DNA of 64,000 nucleotides from Adhaeribacter pallidiroseus (GTDB lineage: Bacteria; Bacteroidota; Bacteroidia; Cytophagales; Hymenobacteraceae), in NCBI RefSeq assembly GCF_003340495.1, contig NZ_QASA01000001.1, positions 806,001 to 870,000 of the forward strand, written 5' to 3'. A program made the position numbers and the translations under genes. Under the pieces are notes generated by a model, which saw only the letters and a list, made by a program, of their open reading frames with translations, was not told where the DNA came from and did no database searches. Below, in pieces: positions 42,640 to 53,677 of the stretch. Every line of letters starts with the position of its first letter. Positions within the stretch are counted from its first letter, which is position 1.

Positions 42640-44028
42640 ATGAAACGAATTAAAGTTGCCGAATTGCTGCAAGGAACTGCTCTGGGGCAGGAGGTATTAT
42701 TAAAAGGCTGGGTGCGCACCAAGCGCGGAAATAAATTTGTGAATTTCATCGCCGTAAACGATGGTTCTACCATCAACACCATTCAGGTGGTAGCGGATGT
42801 GCAGCAGTTTAACGAAGAAAGTTTAAAAGATATTACAACCGGTGCTTGCGTGGCGGTTACGGGTACGCTCGTGGAGTCGCAGGGGAAAGGACAGTCCGTG
42901 GAAATACAGGCGAAAATCATCGAAGTAATTGGTTTGGCCGACCCCGAAACGTATCCTTTACAGAAAAAAGGCCATTCGCTGGAGTTTTTGCGCGAAATAG
43001 CGCATTTGCGCCCGCGTACCAATACTTTTGGCGCGGTGTTTCGCATCCGGCACGCCATGTCGTACGCGGTGCATAAATATTTTAACGATAAAGGTTTTTA
43101 CTACGTGCAAACGCCCATTATAACGGGTTCCGATGCCGAAGGAGCCGGTCAAATGTTTCGGGTAACCACCCTGGATGTAGCTAATCCGCCTAAAACCGAA
43201 ACGGGAGCCGTTGATTTTTCGCAGGACTTTTTTGGTAAAACCACCAATCTTACCGTATCGGGGCAATTAGAAGGCGAAGTGGCCGCGATGGCTCTGGGCG
43301 AAATTTATACGTTTGGCCCCACGTTCCGGGCCGAAAACTCGAACACTACCCGTCACTTAGCCGAGTTCTGGATGATTGAGCCCGAGATGGCTTTCTACGA
43401 CCTGGCCGATAACATGGAACTGGCCGAAGATTTTTTAAAATTTTTGGTGCTTTACGCCCTCAATAACTGTAAAGATGATTTGCAGTTTTTAAATGACATG
43501 TACGACAAGGAGCTGCTGAACCGGTTAAACTTTGTAGTAAACAATAATTTTGAACGCCTGGAATACACGCAAGCCGTCGAAATTTTAAAAACCGCCAAGC
43601 AAAAGTTTGAATACCCGGTGGAGTGGGGCACCGATTTGCAAAGCGAACACGAACGGTATTTAGTAGAGAAACACTTTAAAAAACCGGTTATTCTCATTAA
43701 CTACCCGAAACACATTAAAGCTTTTTACATGAAACAAAACGAAGATGGTAAAACCGTACGGGCCATGGACGTGCTGTTTCCGGGGATCGGTGAAATAATT
43801 GGCGGTTCGCAACGGGAAGAAAATTACGAAAAACTAGCGGCCCGCATCCAGGAAATGGGCATTCACGCAGAAGAATTGTGGTGGTACCTGGAACTGCGTA
43901 AATTTGGCACGGCTCCGCACGCGGGTTTTGGCTTAGGCTTCGAGCGGCTTATTTTGTTCGTTACCGGTATGGGCAACATCCGCGACGTGATTCCTTTCCC
44001 CCGCTTTCCTAAAAGTGCTGAATTTTAA
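42640..44028 (+). CDS. asnS: Asparaginyl-tRNA synthetase
   Basis: Class II aminoacyl-tRNA synthetase of 462 aa charging tRNA-Asn. The N-terminal OB fold has [23 protein letters not shown]. Class II motif 2 is [25 protein letters not shown], broken here into [15 protein letters not shown], and motif 3 is [24 protein letters not shown] 42640 is used ([10 protein letters not shown]); TTG 42616 would add residues from the repeat. A terminator follows. Confidence 0.97.
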   Translation: MKRIKVAELLQGTALGQEVLLKGWVRTKRGNKFVNFIAVNDGSTINTIQVVADVQQFNEESLKDITTGACVAVTGTLVESQGKGQSVEIQAKIIEVIGLADPETYPLQKKGHSLEFLREIAHLRPRTNTFGAVFRIRHAMSYAVHKYFNDKGFYYVQTPIITGSDAEGAGQMFRVTTLDVANPPKTETGAVDFSQDFFGKTTNLTVSGQLEGEVAAMALGEIYTFGPTFRAENSNTTRHLAEFWMIEPEMAFYDLADNMELAEDFLKFLVLYALNNCKDDLQFLNDMYDKELLNRLNFVVNNNFERLEYTQAVEILKTAKQKFEYPVEWGTDLQSEHERYLVEKHFKKPVILINYPKHIKAFYMKQNEDGKTVRAMDVLFPGIGEIIGGSQREENYEKLAARIQEMGIHAEELWWYLELRKFGTAPHAGFGLGFERLILFVTGMGNIRDVIPFPRFPKSAEF

Positions 44029-44085
44029 AATAGTATCAAGTAACAGGACGCTAGATACTAAACTTTTAATATTTTATTATATGAG

Positions 44086-44112
44086 GCCCACTGTTTTAAC
44101 AGTGGGCTTTTT
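44086..44112 (+). terminator. Terminator of asnS
   Basis: GCCCACTGTT at 44086-44095 pairs perfectly with AACAGTGGGC at 44098-44107, followed by five T. It lies 58 bp after the asnS stop. Confidence 0.9.
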
Positions 44113-44185
44113 GTTTGCGCAACTTCAGAACTTCTTAATACCAGGCGGAAAGTTCTTCTATTCTTTTAATCCTATCTGTTACAAA

Positions 44186-45619
44186 TTACTCTACTATTGT
44201 AATTGCCTTCTTGCTGTAAAATTGAGCATTTAAATCATTCTCCCATTCACTGATTTTGGGCTCCTGCCGAAAGTAAATTGATTTGGGCCGGTGCGTTAAA
44301 TCTTTTACGGAGCAAACAGAACACGTACTGGTTTTTAAATAATTGTGCCGGTTTGTTAATTCTTGGTTATAAGCTGCTGCTTCGCCACTCAGCCAGTCGG
44401 CATAAGCCGTTCGTACGTTGGATTGTTTGTTATGAAAAATTAACAGAAAACACGCGCCTAACAATAATACCTGGGCATAAGTGGGTAATTGATGCTGAAA
44501 ACCCGGCCGATGAATTTGATAATATTTTACAATTAAGGATACGTTCAAAAACCAGCCTAGTAAAAAAATAAAATAAATATAATTTTGAGTCCAGATAGGC
44601 GCGTGCATGCCTCGGTTCCAGTAAATAATAAAGTAGAACTGAAAAATAAGCAGGTACAAAAGAGTCGTGGTAATAATCGGATGGGGTAGCTGATGAATGC
44701 TAATATTTTTAAATAATTTATAGCTTACGGGGATAAACAATAGCGTTAAAAGTAAAATAGGCGATAGCGTTAAGTAATTACAGGTATTGTTTAGAGTAAC
44801 CGCTAAGGCGTAAGAAAACGCATAAAGCAGGTTACTATGATTGGTATGCGTTTGCAAGCGAGCTACATTGCCGGGGCTTAGAATAACCAGCAAACTGCAC
44901 CCAAGAGCCAGCACCAGAAAATACAAGAGCATCCGGTTTATGCGCTTGTACCGCCAAGAATCTATTAAGAACAAGCCCAGCAAACCTTCCACAATAATAA
45001 CCATGCTTAGCTCATTGCAACCAATACCAGCAATAATCAGGAATGAAAGTACTACGATATAGCCGCCTTGTCGCAAAGTGGTTCGCTTCTGCTTAAAACT
45101 AATTAAACCACCGCTTAGTAAAAGCAGGCAAATGATAGCTGTTTGATAATTTAAGGCGCTCGACATCCAATAATACCCAGAAGCAATAGCGGGCATAAAA
45201 CCCAAATAAAGCACTTGCAAAAGCAGCGTATAAAATATCTTTAGTTTAGTAGGTATATGCAAAAGAATTCTGGTGATCAGAAGATACAGAGAAGTTAGGT
45301 TAAGGAAAATAAGTAAAATGGGTAAAAGTTTATATCCAATTAATGAATCATACACCAAAGGATTAAAACTACCTAAAAACATAGACGTGTACCGGCCACT
45401 CCAATTTTGCCGGATATCAGCTTGGGCCTGCCAGGCACCTTTGGCAACTACCATGTTGGTTAACCAGAAATCGTCGGCGGAAGGATGGCAAAAAGCCGCT
45501 AAAATTAAAAAAGGCAACACAGCCAGACTTAATAGAAGCAGCCCGATATTAACCCAGCCGAAACGGTGAACATAGCCTGTTAGAAACAAAAAGAACTTCT
45601 CGTAAAAAGCTGTCTTCAT
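44186..45619 (-). CDS. DUF6056-like polytopic membrane protein (477 aa)
   Basis: Inner-membrane protein with roughly ten to twelve hydrophobic segments and a soluble C-terminal tail of about 80 residues. The first extracytoplasmic loop has HPSADDFWLTN, and RQNWSGRYTSMFLGS follows. These features are characteristic of DUF6056, related in shape to GT-C glycosyltransferases such as the mannosyltransferase family. A role in glycan or lipid-linked sugar transfer is a guess. It is monocistronic. Confidence 0.72.
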   Translation of the reverse strand: MKTAFYEKFFLFLTGYVHRFGWVNIGLLLLSLAVLPFLILAAFCHPSADDFWLTNMVVAKGAWQAQADIRQNWSGRYTSMFLGSFNPLVYDSLIGYKLLPILLIFLNLTSLYLLITRILLHIPTKLKIFYTLLLQVLYLGFMPAIASGYYWMSSALNYQTAIICLLLLSGGLISFKQKRTTLRQGGYIVVLSFLIIAGIGCNELSMVIIVEGLLGLFLIDSWRYKRINRMLLYFLVLALGCSLLVILSPGNVARLQTHTNHSNLLYAFSYALAVTLNNTCNYLTLSPILLLTLLFIPVSYKLFKNISIHQLPHPIITTTLLYLLIFQFYFIIYWNRGMHAPIWTQNYIYFIFLLGWFLNVSLIVKYYQIHRPGFQHQLPTYAQVLLLGACFLLIFHNKQSNVRTAYADWLSGEAAAYNQELTNRHNYLKTSTCSVCSVKDLTHRPKSIYFRQEPKISEWENDLNAQFYSKKAITIVE

Positions 45620-45754
45620 TGGGGTAAAGCTAATTAATTTTCAGGTAAAATAGCTTTTCCGGCACTAGTTGCAGAAATAAACAAAAAGCAATGGTATTCC
45701 ATTAGAATTAATTAGTTTTAGAATAACAAGTAGATCTTTTTAAACTGGTTTTTT

Positions 45755-46534
45755 ATGTACGAAACCCTGCATTACTTTGCTTCCGGCAGCATTGCCACCA
45801 TTGCATTAAACCGTCCGGAGGTATTTAACGCGGTAAACGAAAAACTAACTTACGAACTGCAAGCGGCTTTAGAACAAGTTGCCATCGATCAGGAAATACG
45901 AGCTGTTATATTTACGGGTTTGGGTAAAGCATTTTGCTCTGGTCAGGATTTAAAAGAAAGTACGGTTTTAAAAAATGCGTCATTAGCCGAGGCCTTACAT
46001 CAACGGTATAACCCACTTATCCGGACCATGCGCGATTTACCGAAGCCGATCATTTGCAAACTAAACGGGGTGGCCGCCGGAGCGGGTTGCTCCTTGGTGC
46101 TGGCCTGCGATGTGATTATTGCTTCGGAAGCAGCCAGCTTGAGCCAGTTGTTTATTAACATTGGTTTGGTGCCCGACTCTGGCTCCAGCTTTTTTCTGCC
46201 TCGCCTGGTAGGGTCGCTCAAAGCTTTTGAATTATGTGCGTTAGGTACCAAAATAAGTGCCCACGATGCGCTGGAGCTAGGCTTAGTAAACCAGGTAGTT
46301 ACCGCAGAAGCCCTCGATAAAACGGTGCAGCAAATGGCCGAGCGTTACGCGGCGGCTCCCACCAAAGCCATTGGTTTAATAAAAAAAATGCTCCAGAAAT
46401 CCGGGAGCGCCACCTTACAGGAGATGCTTGATTATGAAGCACATTGCCAAGAGCTTGCCGGTAACACGGCCGATTTCCGGGAAGGCGTAGCAGCCTTTCT
46501 GGAAAAAAGAGAACCTCGCTTTACGGGTAATTAA
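45755..46534 (+). CDS. Enoyl-CoA hydratase/isomerase, PaaG-like
   Basis: Crotonase-fold enzyme of 259 aa. IATIALNRPEVFNAVN and GLGKAFCSGQDLKE form the CoA and oxyanion region; CKLNGVAAGAGCSLVLACD forms the second oxyanion loop; and NIGLVPDSGSSFFLPRLVG has the Asp of the 1,2-epoxyphenylacetyl-CoA isomerase (PaaG) type rather than the Glu of plain hydratases. No other paa genes are adjacent, so the physiological substrate is uncertain. Confidence 0.87.
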   Translation: MYETLHYFASGSIATIALNRPEVFNAVNEKLTYELQAALEQVAIDQEIRAVIFTGLGKAFCSGQDLKESTVLKNASLAEALHQRYNPLIRTMRDLPKPIICKLNGVAAGAGCSLVLACDVIIASEAASLSQLFINIGLVPDSGSSFFLPRLVGSLKAFELCALGTKISAHDALELGLVNQVVTAEALDKTVQQMAERYAAAPTKAIGLIKKMLQKSGSATLQEMLDYEAHCQELAGNTADFREGVAAFLEKREPRFTGN

Positions 46535-46620
46535 TATTTTGTTAGTTGGTTTTGCTTTTAAAACGTAATAGTAATAGCTGCGTATAGTAGGTAAGATTTA
46601 AAAGTAAAAATCACAAAACT

Positions 46621-47247
46621 ATGAAAAAACTAATTTGGAACGGTCTGCTGGCATTAACTTTAGTGGCAGGCTATGGCTGCGATTCAAATCCGAAAGCAAG
46701 CACTGAAACTTCCGCTAGTGATAATGCCTCCGGTTCCGGCGAAACCAGTACCGCTTCTACCGATACTGCCGGTACTGCTGCCGTAGACACTACTATGAAC
46801 GAAACGCCCACCAGCACTCCGGCTAATGATTTTATGTTAACAGCCGCTAGCGGCGGAATGCTGGAAGTTACCTTGGGTAAAATGGCGCAGGAAAAAGGCA
46901 GCAATGCCGATGTAAAAGCATTTGGTCAGAAAATGATAGAAGATCACGGGAAGGCAAACGCCGAACTAAAAACCTTGGCCGCTTCTAAAAATGTAACTTT
47001 ACCAGTAAAACTGCTAGCCGAGCACCAAAAACACGTCGACGAAATGACGAAAATGTCGGGGGCTGATTTTGATAAGCATTACATTAGCATGATGGTGACG
47101 GATCACCAGAAAGATGTGGCCGAATTTGAAAAAGCCAGTAAGATGGAGGACCCGGACGTGAAAGCTTTTGCTACTAAAACATTACCGGTTTTAAAATCGC
47201 ACCTGGAGCTGGCCGAAAAAACAAACGGCAAAGTAGCTGCTAAATAG
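46621..47247 (+). CDS. DUF4142 lipoprotein with Ser/Thr-rich linker
   Basis: Second DUF4142 protein in the window (208 aa). The signal peptide ends at the lipobox A-G-Y-G-C, Cys20. A Ser/Thr/Ala-rich linker (residues about 25-68) holds the domain away from the membrane. The DUF4142 core follows: NDFMLTAASGGMLEVTLGKM, KMIEDHGKANAELKTLA, MMVTDHQKDVAEFEKA and FATKTLPVLKSHLELA. It aligns closely with the protein at 7938-8471. A terminator follows. Confidence 0.88.
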   Translation: MKKLIWNGLLALTLVAGYGCDSNPKASTETSASDNASGSGETSTASTDTAGTAAVDTTMNETPTSTPANDFMLTAASGGMLEVTLGKMAQEKGSNADVKAFGQKMIEDHGKANAELKTLAASKNVTLPVKLLAEHQKHVDEMTKMSGADFDKHYISMMVTDHQKDVAEFEKASKMEDPDVKAFATKTLPVLKSHLELAEKTNGKVAAK

Positions 47248-47265
47248 AAAAATTTTAAATTTTTG

Positions 47266-47295
47266 AAAAGCCGGAGCTCACGCTTCGGCTTTTTT
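47266..47295 (+). terminator. Terminator of the DUF4142 gene
   Basis: AAAAGCCGGAGC at 47266-47277 pairs with GCTTCGGCTTTT at 47282-47293 (one G-T wobble), followed by more T. It lies 18 bp after the stop codon. Confidence 0.85.
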
Positions 47296-47609
47296 ATTGC
47301 CCAGCTTTTTAAAATACAAAACTTGAAGATAAAGATAATTATAGGAATAAAAGGAAGTTCGACCTCTATATACGGTCATCCGGGAAGGATCTCATCAGTT
47401 ACCTCCAGGTTAGATCCTTGTGGGATAACGGAAATGGACCGCCAGAAACCAAAAATTGCTGGTTCTGTTCTTTATTCTTTGTGCATTAAAGTGCTTACTT
47501 CGAATTCACCTTAAATATACAGTTCGAGCTGGACTGGAAAATCAATTAAGCAACCTTCGATGAAAGTGTTTAAATAAAAGTAGCCGCTATTGCTACAACT
47601 ACTTAAAAA
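47296..47609. other. 314-bp spacer, nothing recognised
   Basis: A short open frame runs through 47263-47514 but starts inside the terminator and lacks gene-like codons. I see nothing else. Confidence 0.5.
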
Positions 47610-47906
47610 TTAGTAAAAAATTATATTAGCGTTGCCATTATCCAGATACGATAAGGCTTCTTCTTCCGAAATAACCTGGTAACTAGTATCCAGAATATCT
47701 TCGTCGCTATCGTATTGCGTAATTTCCAGCAGGTACTCGTTATCGACTACCGTTTTATAGAGCGAGTAAGTGGTGGGAATAAAAGCCGGATTAGAAGTAA
47801 TACTGGTATTATTTACGATACCCAGGGCAACCTGGTCCAAATGATCGATCACGTAATGCCGACCGCAGGTAGTAGTAATCAAGTTTAAATAAGTTGTCTC
47901 TTTCAT
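47610..47906 (-). CDS. Small protein of a two-member paralogous family (98 aa)
   Basis: Function unknown. Related to the 82-aa protein at 27440-27688: an N-terminal LNLITTTCGRHYVID with the single T-x-C-G Cys, a middle of alternating hydrophobic strands (YSLYKTVVDNEYLLEITQY), and a C-terminal QVISEEEALSYLDNGN. Slightly longer than its relative. No signal peptide. It lies alone in an AT-rich region upstream of the 3' end of uvrA. Confidence 0.65.
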   Translation of the reverse strand: MKETTYLNLITTTCGRHYVIDHLDQVALGIVNNTSITSNPAFIPTTYSLYKTVVDNEYLLEITQYDSDEDILDTSYQVISEEEALSYLDNGNANIIFY

Positions 47907-48358
47907 CTAGGCGATTCTCCTCGCAAATAAAATCTGACGTAAGTTGTTTTGTCGAATTCAGAGTTTTTGCTGCTTAATAAATTTTTAACTAGTACGAATG
48001 AAATATATTAAAGATTAATATTTGAAACTTTTTTAAATTTAATTAATAAACAATAAGAAAAAAGGATTTTACCTGCCCTTTTTAAAGAAAAATTTAAAAA
48101 TTACGGGCTGCCGTATAGCCTTCTGATTCTTAGCTTTTTAAAAGCTTTATACCCGGTATCGATCCTGTTTTCACCAGCCAGCCGTAAAATTTTTGCTGCA
48201 GACTAATGCTTACCGGCAAATAGCTTGGTAATTTGTTAGTTGCGGGCGAATAGTGGGGTATGGCAAATAAAGCGAGGTAGCAGGAGTAAAACGGCCCTAA
48301 AATTTCAAAAATGTTGCGCGTATAGCATAAAAGATCGCTAATACGCGCAACAGATTCT
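47907..48358. other. 452-bp spacer, nothing recognised
   Basis: AT-rich sequence between the small orphan gene and the uvrA stop. Open frames here overlap uvrA in another phase and look like chance. No RNA or terminator was found. Confidence 0.5.
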
Positions 48359-51256
48359 TTAAGGCAAATACTGACTGGTGCGTAATTCTTCGCGCAGAAA
48401 ACGCGCCGTATAGCCTTTTTTACATTTTGCCACCTCTTCGGGAGTACCCTGGGCCACAATACTGCCGCCTTCGTCGCCGCCTTCCGGGCCAATATCAATA
48501 ATATAATCGGCCACTTTAATCATATCCAAGTTATGTTCAATAAGCAGCACCGTATTGCCTTTGTCCACGAGCTTATGAATAACATCCGATAAATGTTTGA
48601 TGTCTTCGAAATGCAAGCCGGTGGTAGGTTCATCCAGAATGTAAAAGGTTTTACCAGTATCTTTTTTAGCCAGTTCGGTTGCCAATTTTACCCGTTGCGC
48701 TTCGCCGCCCGATAAGGTAGTTGCTTGTTGGCCCAACGTAATGTAACCCAAACCTACTTCGTTTAAAATCTGCACTTTGCGTAAAATCCGGGGTTGGTTA
48801 TCGAAATACTCCACGGCTTTTTCTACGGTCATGTCGAGCACGTCGGTTATGGATTTGCCTTTAAAGCGCACTTCCAGAGTTTCGCGATTGTAGCGTTTGC
48901 CTTTGCAGGTTTCGCAGGGCACGTACACATCCGGCAAAAAATTCATTTCGATGGTGCGCATACCGGCGCCTTCGCAGGTTTCGCAACGACCGCCTTTTAC
49001 GTTAAAGGAAAAACGGCCCGCCGAGTAGCCGCGAATTTTAGCCTCGGGTAATTGCGCAAACAAAGCCCTAATATCCGTGAACATGCCGGTATAGGTAGCC
49101 GGGTTAGAACGCGGCGTGCGCCCAATTGGCGATTGGTCTACTTCAATTACTTTATCAATATGCTCCAAACCCAAGATGCTTTTGTAAGGCAAAGGATCGC
49201 GCTTGGCGTTGAAAAAAAACTGATTTAAAATCGGGAATAACGTATCGTGGATCAACGTGGATTTACCACTGCCCGATACACCCGTCACCGCAATTAATTT
49301 ACCCAACGGAAACTTTACCGATAGATTTTTTAAATTATGACCCGTAGCCCCACGTAATTCCAGGAACTTACCGTTTCCCGGTCGCTTTTCCCGACGTACT
49401 TCAATGTGCTTCTGGCCGCTCAAGTACTGCGAGGTCAAACTGCCGGAATTAAAAATTTCGGCGGGAGAGCCTTCGGCCACAATATGACCCCCGTGAATAC
49501 CGGCGCCCGGGCCAATATCCAGCACGTGGTCGGCGTGCAGAATCATGTCTTTATCGTGCTCCACCACAATTACCGAATTGCCAATATCGCGCAGATTTTT
49601 AAGGGCGTTAATCAGTTTTTCGTTGTCGCGCTGGTGGAGGCCAATGCTGGGTTCATCCATAATGTACAACACGCCCACGAGCTGCGTACCAATTTGGGTA
49701 GCCAACCGGATACGTTGCGATTCGCCGCCGGATAAGGTACGCACGGAGCGGTGCAAGCTTAAATATTCCAGACCCACATCCAATAAAAACTTAATCCTTT
49801 TCCGGATTTCTTTGAGTAGTTCGCGGCCAATTAAATTCTGGCGTTCGGTCAGGCGGTCTTCCAGATTATTAAACCAATCGGCCAGCTTACCAATGTTAAA
49901 CTGCGCTAATTGCCCAATGTGCAAACCGTCCATTTTAAAATGCAACGATTCTTTTTTAAGCCGGTAACCCTGGCATTCGGGGCAAGTGCTGGTTTGGGTG
50001 AACTCATTAATCCAGGTGCGGATAGCATCGGAATCGGAATCCATTTGCTTGCGCAAAAAGTTGATAATGCCTTCAAACTGCGTGATAAAGTTCTGGCCTT
50101 TGGCTTTTACAATAATATCTTCGTCGATGCCGTGCAGCAATTGGTTGAGTACCGGGGCCGGAATATCCTGGATGGCCGTGGAAATGCTCAGCTTGTTTTG
50201 TTTCAGGATGGTTTGAATCTGATTAAAAATCCAGATATCGCGAAACTCCCCGAGCGGGGCAATACCGCCGCGGCTGATGCTTAAGGTTTTGTCCGGAATA
50301 ATCGACTCTTCGGTAATTTCCTGAACAGCGCCCAGGCCGTTGCAAGTGGGGCACGCACCGTACGGCGAGTTAAACGAAAACGTGTTCGGAGCCGGATCGT
50401 CGTAGGCAATACCAGTAGCGGGGTCCATGAGGTGCCGCGAGAAAAAGTGCGATTCGTTGGTATCCGGGTCCAGAATGGTAACGGTACCTTTGCCGTGCGT
50501 CAGTGCATTTTGCACCGAACTCGAAATGCGGTACCGATCCTCGGCGTTTACGATAATTTTATCAATTACAATTTCGATGTCGTGAATTTTGTAGCGGTCT
50601 ACCTGCATTTTGGGTACCAGCTCCATTAAGTCGCCGTCTACCCGCACGCGTACAAAACCCATTTTCCGGATTTGCTCGAACAATTCGCGATAATGCCCTT
50701 TCCGGCCTTTTACCACCGGGGCCAGAATAATCAGCTTTTTCTTATCGAAGTTTTCGAGAATGTGGTTCACAATCTGATCATCGGACTGCCGGATCATGCG
50801 CTCGCCGGTTACGTAGCTAAACGCTTCGGCGGTGCGGGCGTAGAGCAAACGCAGGAAATCGTAGATCTCGGTAATGGTGCCCACCGTGGAGCGCGGGTTG
50901 CGGCTCGTGGTTTTTTGCTCAATGGAAATTACCGGGCTTAAGCCTTCAATCTTATCCACGTTGGGTCGTTCCAGGCCACCCAGAAAGGAGCGCGCGTACG
51001 CCGAAAAAGTTTCCATGTAGCGGCGCTGGCCTTCGGCGTAAATCGTATCGAAAGCCAGCGACGATTTGCCACTGCCGCTAATGCCGGTAAAAACGACCAG
51101 CTTGTTACGCGGAATTTTTAAACTTATATTTTTTAAATTATGCTCCCGGGCACCGTACACTTCAATTAATGGTGCTTCGGTAGTAGTTGTTAGTTCGGGA
51201 GCGGCCGCTGTAGCGGTAGCAGTATCAGTAAGGATTGCTTCTTTCTTTGAGGCCAT
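48359..51256 (-). CDS. uvrA: UvrABC excinuclease subunit A
   Basis: DNA damage-recognition ATPase of 965 aa. It has two ABC modules: Walker [21 protein letters not shown] and later [19 protein letters not shown], signatures [13 protein letters not shown] and [13 protein letters not shown], and Walker [15 protein letters not shown] and [14 protein letters not shown]. Zinc-finger cysteines are in [10 protein letters not shown] and CETCEGAG / [11 protein letters not shown]. An extra N-terminal stretch of about 28 residues is rich in Ala and Thr. It loads UvrB at lesions. A perfect -7 box lies 20 bp upstream. Confidence 0.98.
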   Translation of the reverse strand: MASKKEAILTDTATATAAAPELTTTTEAPLIEVYGAREHNLKNISLKIPRNKLVVFTGISGSGKSSLAFDTIYAEGQRRYMETFSAYARSFLGGLERPNVDKIEGLSPVISIEQKTTSRNPRSTVGTITEIYDFLRLLYARTAEAFSYVTGERMIRQSDDQIVNHILENFDKKKLIILAPVVKGRKGHYRELFEQIRKMGFVRVRVDGDLMELVPKMQVDRYKIHDIEIVIDKIIVNAEDRYRISSSVQNALTHGKGTVTILDPDTNESHFFSRHLMDPATGIAYDDPAPNTFSFNSPYGACPTCNGLGAVQEITEESIIPDKTLSISRGGIAPLGEFRDIWIFNQIQTILKQNKLSISTAIQDIPAPVLNQLLHGIDEDIIVKAKGQNFITQFEGIINFLRKQMDSDSDAIRTWINEFTQTSTCPECQGYRLKKESLHFKMDGLHIGQLAQFNIGKLADWFNNLEDRLTERQNLIGRELLKEIRKRIKFLLDVGLEYLSLHRSVRTLSGGESQRIRLATQIGTQLVGVLYIMDEPSIGLHQRDNEKLINALKNLRDIGNSVIVVEHDKDMILHADHVLDIGPGAGIHGGHIVAEGSPAEIFNSGSLTSQYLSGQKHIEVRREKRPGNGKFLELRGATGHNLKNLSVKFPLGKLIAVTGVSGSGKSTLIHDTLFPILNQFFFNAKRDPLPYKSILGLEHIDKVIEVDQSPIGRTPRSNPATYTGMFTDIRALFAQLPEAKIRGYSAGRFSFNVKGGRCETCEGAGMRTIEMNFLPDVYVPCETCKGKRYNRETLEVRFKGKSITDVLDMTVEKAVEYFDNQPRILRKVQILNEVGLGYITLGQQATTLSGGEAQRVKLATELAKKDTGKTFYILDEPTTGLHFEDIKHLSDVIHKLVDKGNTVLLIEHNLDMIKVADYIIDIGPEGGDEGGSIVAQGTPEEVAKCKKGYTARFLREELRTSQYLP

Positions 51257-51276
51257 TGTAGGGCTTAATTAATCCG

Positions 51277-51284
51277 CAAAGATA
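51277..51284 (-). promoter_or_regulatory. Candidate -7 promoter element of uvrA (TATCTTTG)
   Basis: On the reverse strand TATCTTTG fits the Bacteroidota consensus TAnnTTTG exactly, 20 bp before the uvrA ATG. The -33 region is less clear. Confidence 0.5.
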
Positions 51285-51500
51285 CGCAAAAGAGCGCGTA
51301 TTAGCAGGTTAAGGTTAATCCTATCTTAACTGTTTTTAAGCGGTTTTAGTTTAATTAAAATTAATATCCGGGTGGATAAACACCGAGGCTTGCGCAGATG
51401 AAATTTTTAAATTTTAGCATGGATTGGTAACAAGATTAACCCTCATTTCGGGCTTGCGTATGAAAAGCCAGCGTTTCAAAATTGCTTCATCCCGTACATT

Positions 51501-52586
51501 ATGCGTCCGTTTTACTGTTTTCTTATTACCCTGCTGCTAACCGCTTGTGCTCCTTACTCAAATAAAAAGCAAACTACTTTACCACCCGCAAATGCCGCCC
51601 ATCCTTTAACGGTACTGGCTTTTGGGTCTTGTAATTCGCAGGAACGCGACCAGCCTTTATGGCTGCCCATTTTAAAAAACAAACCGCAGTTGTGGGTGTG
51701 GCTGGGCGATAACATTTACGGCGATACCGATGACATGCAGGTAATGGCGGCCAAGTACCAGAAACAATTAGCCGAACCCAATTACCGGAAACTGATGGCT
51801 ACCACGCCCATGATAGGCACCTGGGACGATCACGATTTTGGCCACGATAACGCCGGGAAAGAATACCCGCAGAAAGCGGAAAGCCAGCGCTTGTTCTGGG
51901 ATTTTATGCAGGAACCACAAGATAGTCCGCTCCGGCAGCAAGATGGCGTGTATAATGCGCATACCTACGGACCGCCGGGCCGCCAGGTAAAAATTATTTT
52001 GCTCGATTCGCGTACGCACCGCGATTCTTTGTTAAGGCAGAATGGCCGTTACGTACCTAATTTTAACGGCGACTTACTCGGCGAAACGCAATGGCAGTGG
52101 CTCGAGCAGGAATTAAAAAACAGTAGCGCGCAGTTTAATATTATTGGAAACGGCATTCAGGTTATTCAGGAAGAAAGCGGCGGCGAAAAGTGGGCCAACT
52201 TCCCGACAGCCCGGAAGCGTATATTTGACTTAATTGCCCGTACGCAGGCTCGCGGCGTAATTTTACTCAGCGGCGACCGCCACGTAGCCGAACTGGCCAA
52301 AATTACCTGGCCCGGCATAAGTTATCCGGTTTATGACTTAACCAGCAGCGGCCTAACCCACAGCTTAGGCGGTGGCTTAAAAGAAGGCATGCCCAATCGG
52401 TATCGGGTAGGTAAAGTGCACGATAAATTAAATTTCGGCTTGCTACGCTTTGATTGGGGCCCAGAAAAAAAGACGGTTTCGCTGGAAATTAAAGGTCGTC
52501 ACAACAAATCGCACCAGCTGGTAAAAGTAGAATACCTAACTGCTGCCTCGGGCATTAATCCTAAGCCAAGCTCAGGAACCGAATAA
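51501..52586 (+). CDS. PhoD-like alkaline phosphatase lipoprotein
   Basis: Lipoprotein of 361 aa (lipobox L-T-A-C, Cys16) with a metallophosphatase domain of the PhoD type. LAFGSCNSQERDQPLW opens the domain; VWLGDNIYGDTDDM and GTWDDHDFGHDNAG carry the metal-binding Asp, Asn and His; LLDSRTHRDS and ILLSGDRHVAEL complete the site. It probably hydrolyses phosphodi- or monoesters in the periplasm. It is divergent from uvrA and convergent with the lytic transglycosylase gene. Confidence 0.9.
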   Translation: MRPFYCFLITLLLTACAPYSNKKQTTLPPANAAHPLTVLAFGSCNSQERDQPLWLPILKNKPQLWVWLGDNIYGDTDDMQVMAAKYQKQLAEPNYRKLMATTPMIGTWDDHDFGHDNAGKEYPQKAESQRLFWDFMQEPQDSPLRQQDGVYNAHTYGPPGRQVKIILLDSRTHRDSLLRQNGRYVPNFNGDLLGETQWQWLEQELKNSSAQFNIIGNGIQVIQEESGGEKWANFPTARKRIFDLIARTQARGVILLSGDRHVAELAKITWPGISYPVYDLTSSGLTHSLGGGLKEGMPNRYRVGKVHDKLNFGLLRFDWGPEKKTVSLEIKGRHNKSHQLVKVEYLTAASGINPKPSSGTE

Positions 52587-52629
52587 TGCCTCAAATTTTT
52601 AAATTTTTAATAAGAAGCCGGCTCAAACC

Positions 52630-53547
52630 TTAGTCACGGGCGGAGTTTACCGGTGCCTGCGGAATTTGCAGCGAATAAACCGCTGTAGTATCGGCCACGG
52701 TTAACTTGTAACCCCGCAACCAGGGATTTTGCAGCCGCAAGGTTTTGTAGTTAATGCCTTGTTCCAGGGCAAACTGCGGCAAATCTTCAATAGTGCTGGT
52801 AACGGGTATCGCGTGCGTAGGTAAGTTGGCGTAGGCATCGGCTTGCAGCAAATCAAAACCGTAACGCTTGGGGTTCTCCAGAATTTCTTTTAAAGCCAAT
52901 ATCCGGAACAGGTACCGGGAAGTTTCTTCGTTCAAATACAAATCGTAATAAGAGGTTACTTTTTGTGCTTTTAGCGCGGCTTGCAAACCACCCATACCGC
53001 GGTTATACGAAGCCGCGGCGTTGGTCCAGGAACCGAAACGTTGCTTTGCTTTTTTAAAATAATTACAAGCGGCAATGGTCGATTTTTCGAAATGATACCG
53101 TTCGTCTACCTCGTCGTTAATGGTTAGTTTTAACTCCCGGGCCGTAGCCGGCATAAACTGCCAAACGCCCACCGCCCCTTTCGGCGAAATAACATTACCT
53201 AATAAACTTTCGGCCAGGGCTACGTACTTAAAATCGGCGGGTAAACCATTGGCTTCGAGCACCCGTTCCATCTCGGGCAACGTGCGCTGCAAACGTTTTA
53301 GAGCCAGTAAAACATTGGAATGAAAATACGCATTCGATTGTAATTCCCGGTCCAGGCGCTCGGCTACATCGGGTACCTCTAAGGGCACCGGCTCACCGGC
53401 AAAACTTAAAGACTTAGGCAAGGGAAAAGGCCGATGCCCTAAATTGGCTATTTGGCTGGGGTTTACCTGCTGGCTACATAAATTGACTACACCCAATAAA
53501 CAAGCTATAAAAAACAAATATTTAAGGGAAGGAGTGAGGTATGCCAT
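52630..53547 (-). CDS. Lytic transglycosylase (SLT, MltD-like)
   Basis: Exported peptidoglycan lyase of 305 aa with an N-terminal hydrophobic signal (residues 8-24). The SLT domain (about 100-230) has FKYVALAESLLGNVISPKGA, with the catalytic Glu in A-E-S; VGVWQFMPATAREL; and NAAASYNRGMGGLQAAL. It cleaves MurNAc-GlcNAc to 1,6-anhydro ends. The C-terminal part (YKTLRLQNPWLRGYKLTV) resembles a degenerate LysM-like module. Confidence 0.9.
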   Translation of the reverse strand: MAYLTPSLKYLFFIACLLGVVNLCSQQVNPSQIANLGHRPFPLPKSLSFAGEPVPLEVPDVAERLDRELQSNAYFHSNVLLALKRLQRTLPEMERVLEANGLPADFKYVALAESLLGNVISPKGAVGVWQFMPATARELKLTINDEVDERYHFEKSTIAACNYFKKAKQRFGSWTNAAASYNRGMGGLQAALKAQKVTSYYDLYLNEETSRYLFRILALKEILENPKRYGFDLLQADAYANLPTHAIPVTSTIEDLPQFALEQGINYKTLRLQNPWLRGYKLTVADTTAVYSLQIPQAPVNSARD

Positions 53548-53677
53548 GCCGTATGTTTTTTACCGGTTCTGAGTTTTAACAACCCAGTTTTTGAAAGGTT
53601 GGTTCTGATGGTCATTCAAATTTAAAAATCTAATTACTCTTTAAACGAAAGGTGACTTTTGCACGGGTGCAGTGTTT

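Noticed and set aside
47263-47514. 83-codon frame after the DUF4142 gene
   Set aside because: It begins inside the DUF4142 terminator and its codons look random.
48130-48498. Open frame overlapping the uvrA stop
   Set aside because: It overlaps the conserved uvrA C-terminus in another phase and shows no gene-like codon use.
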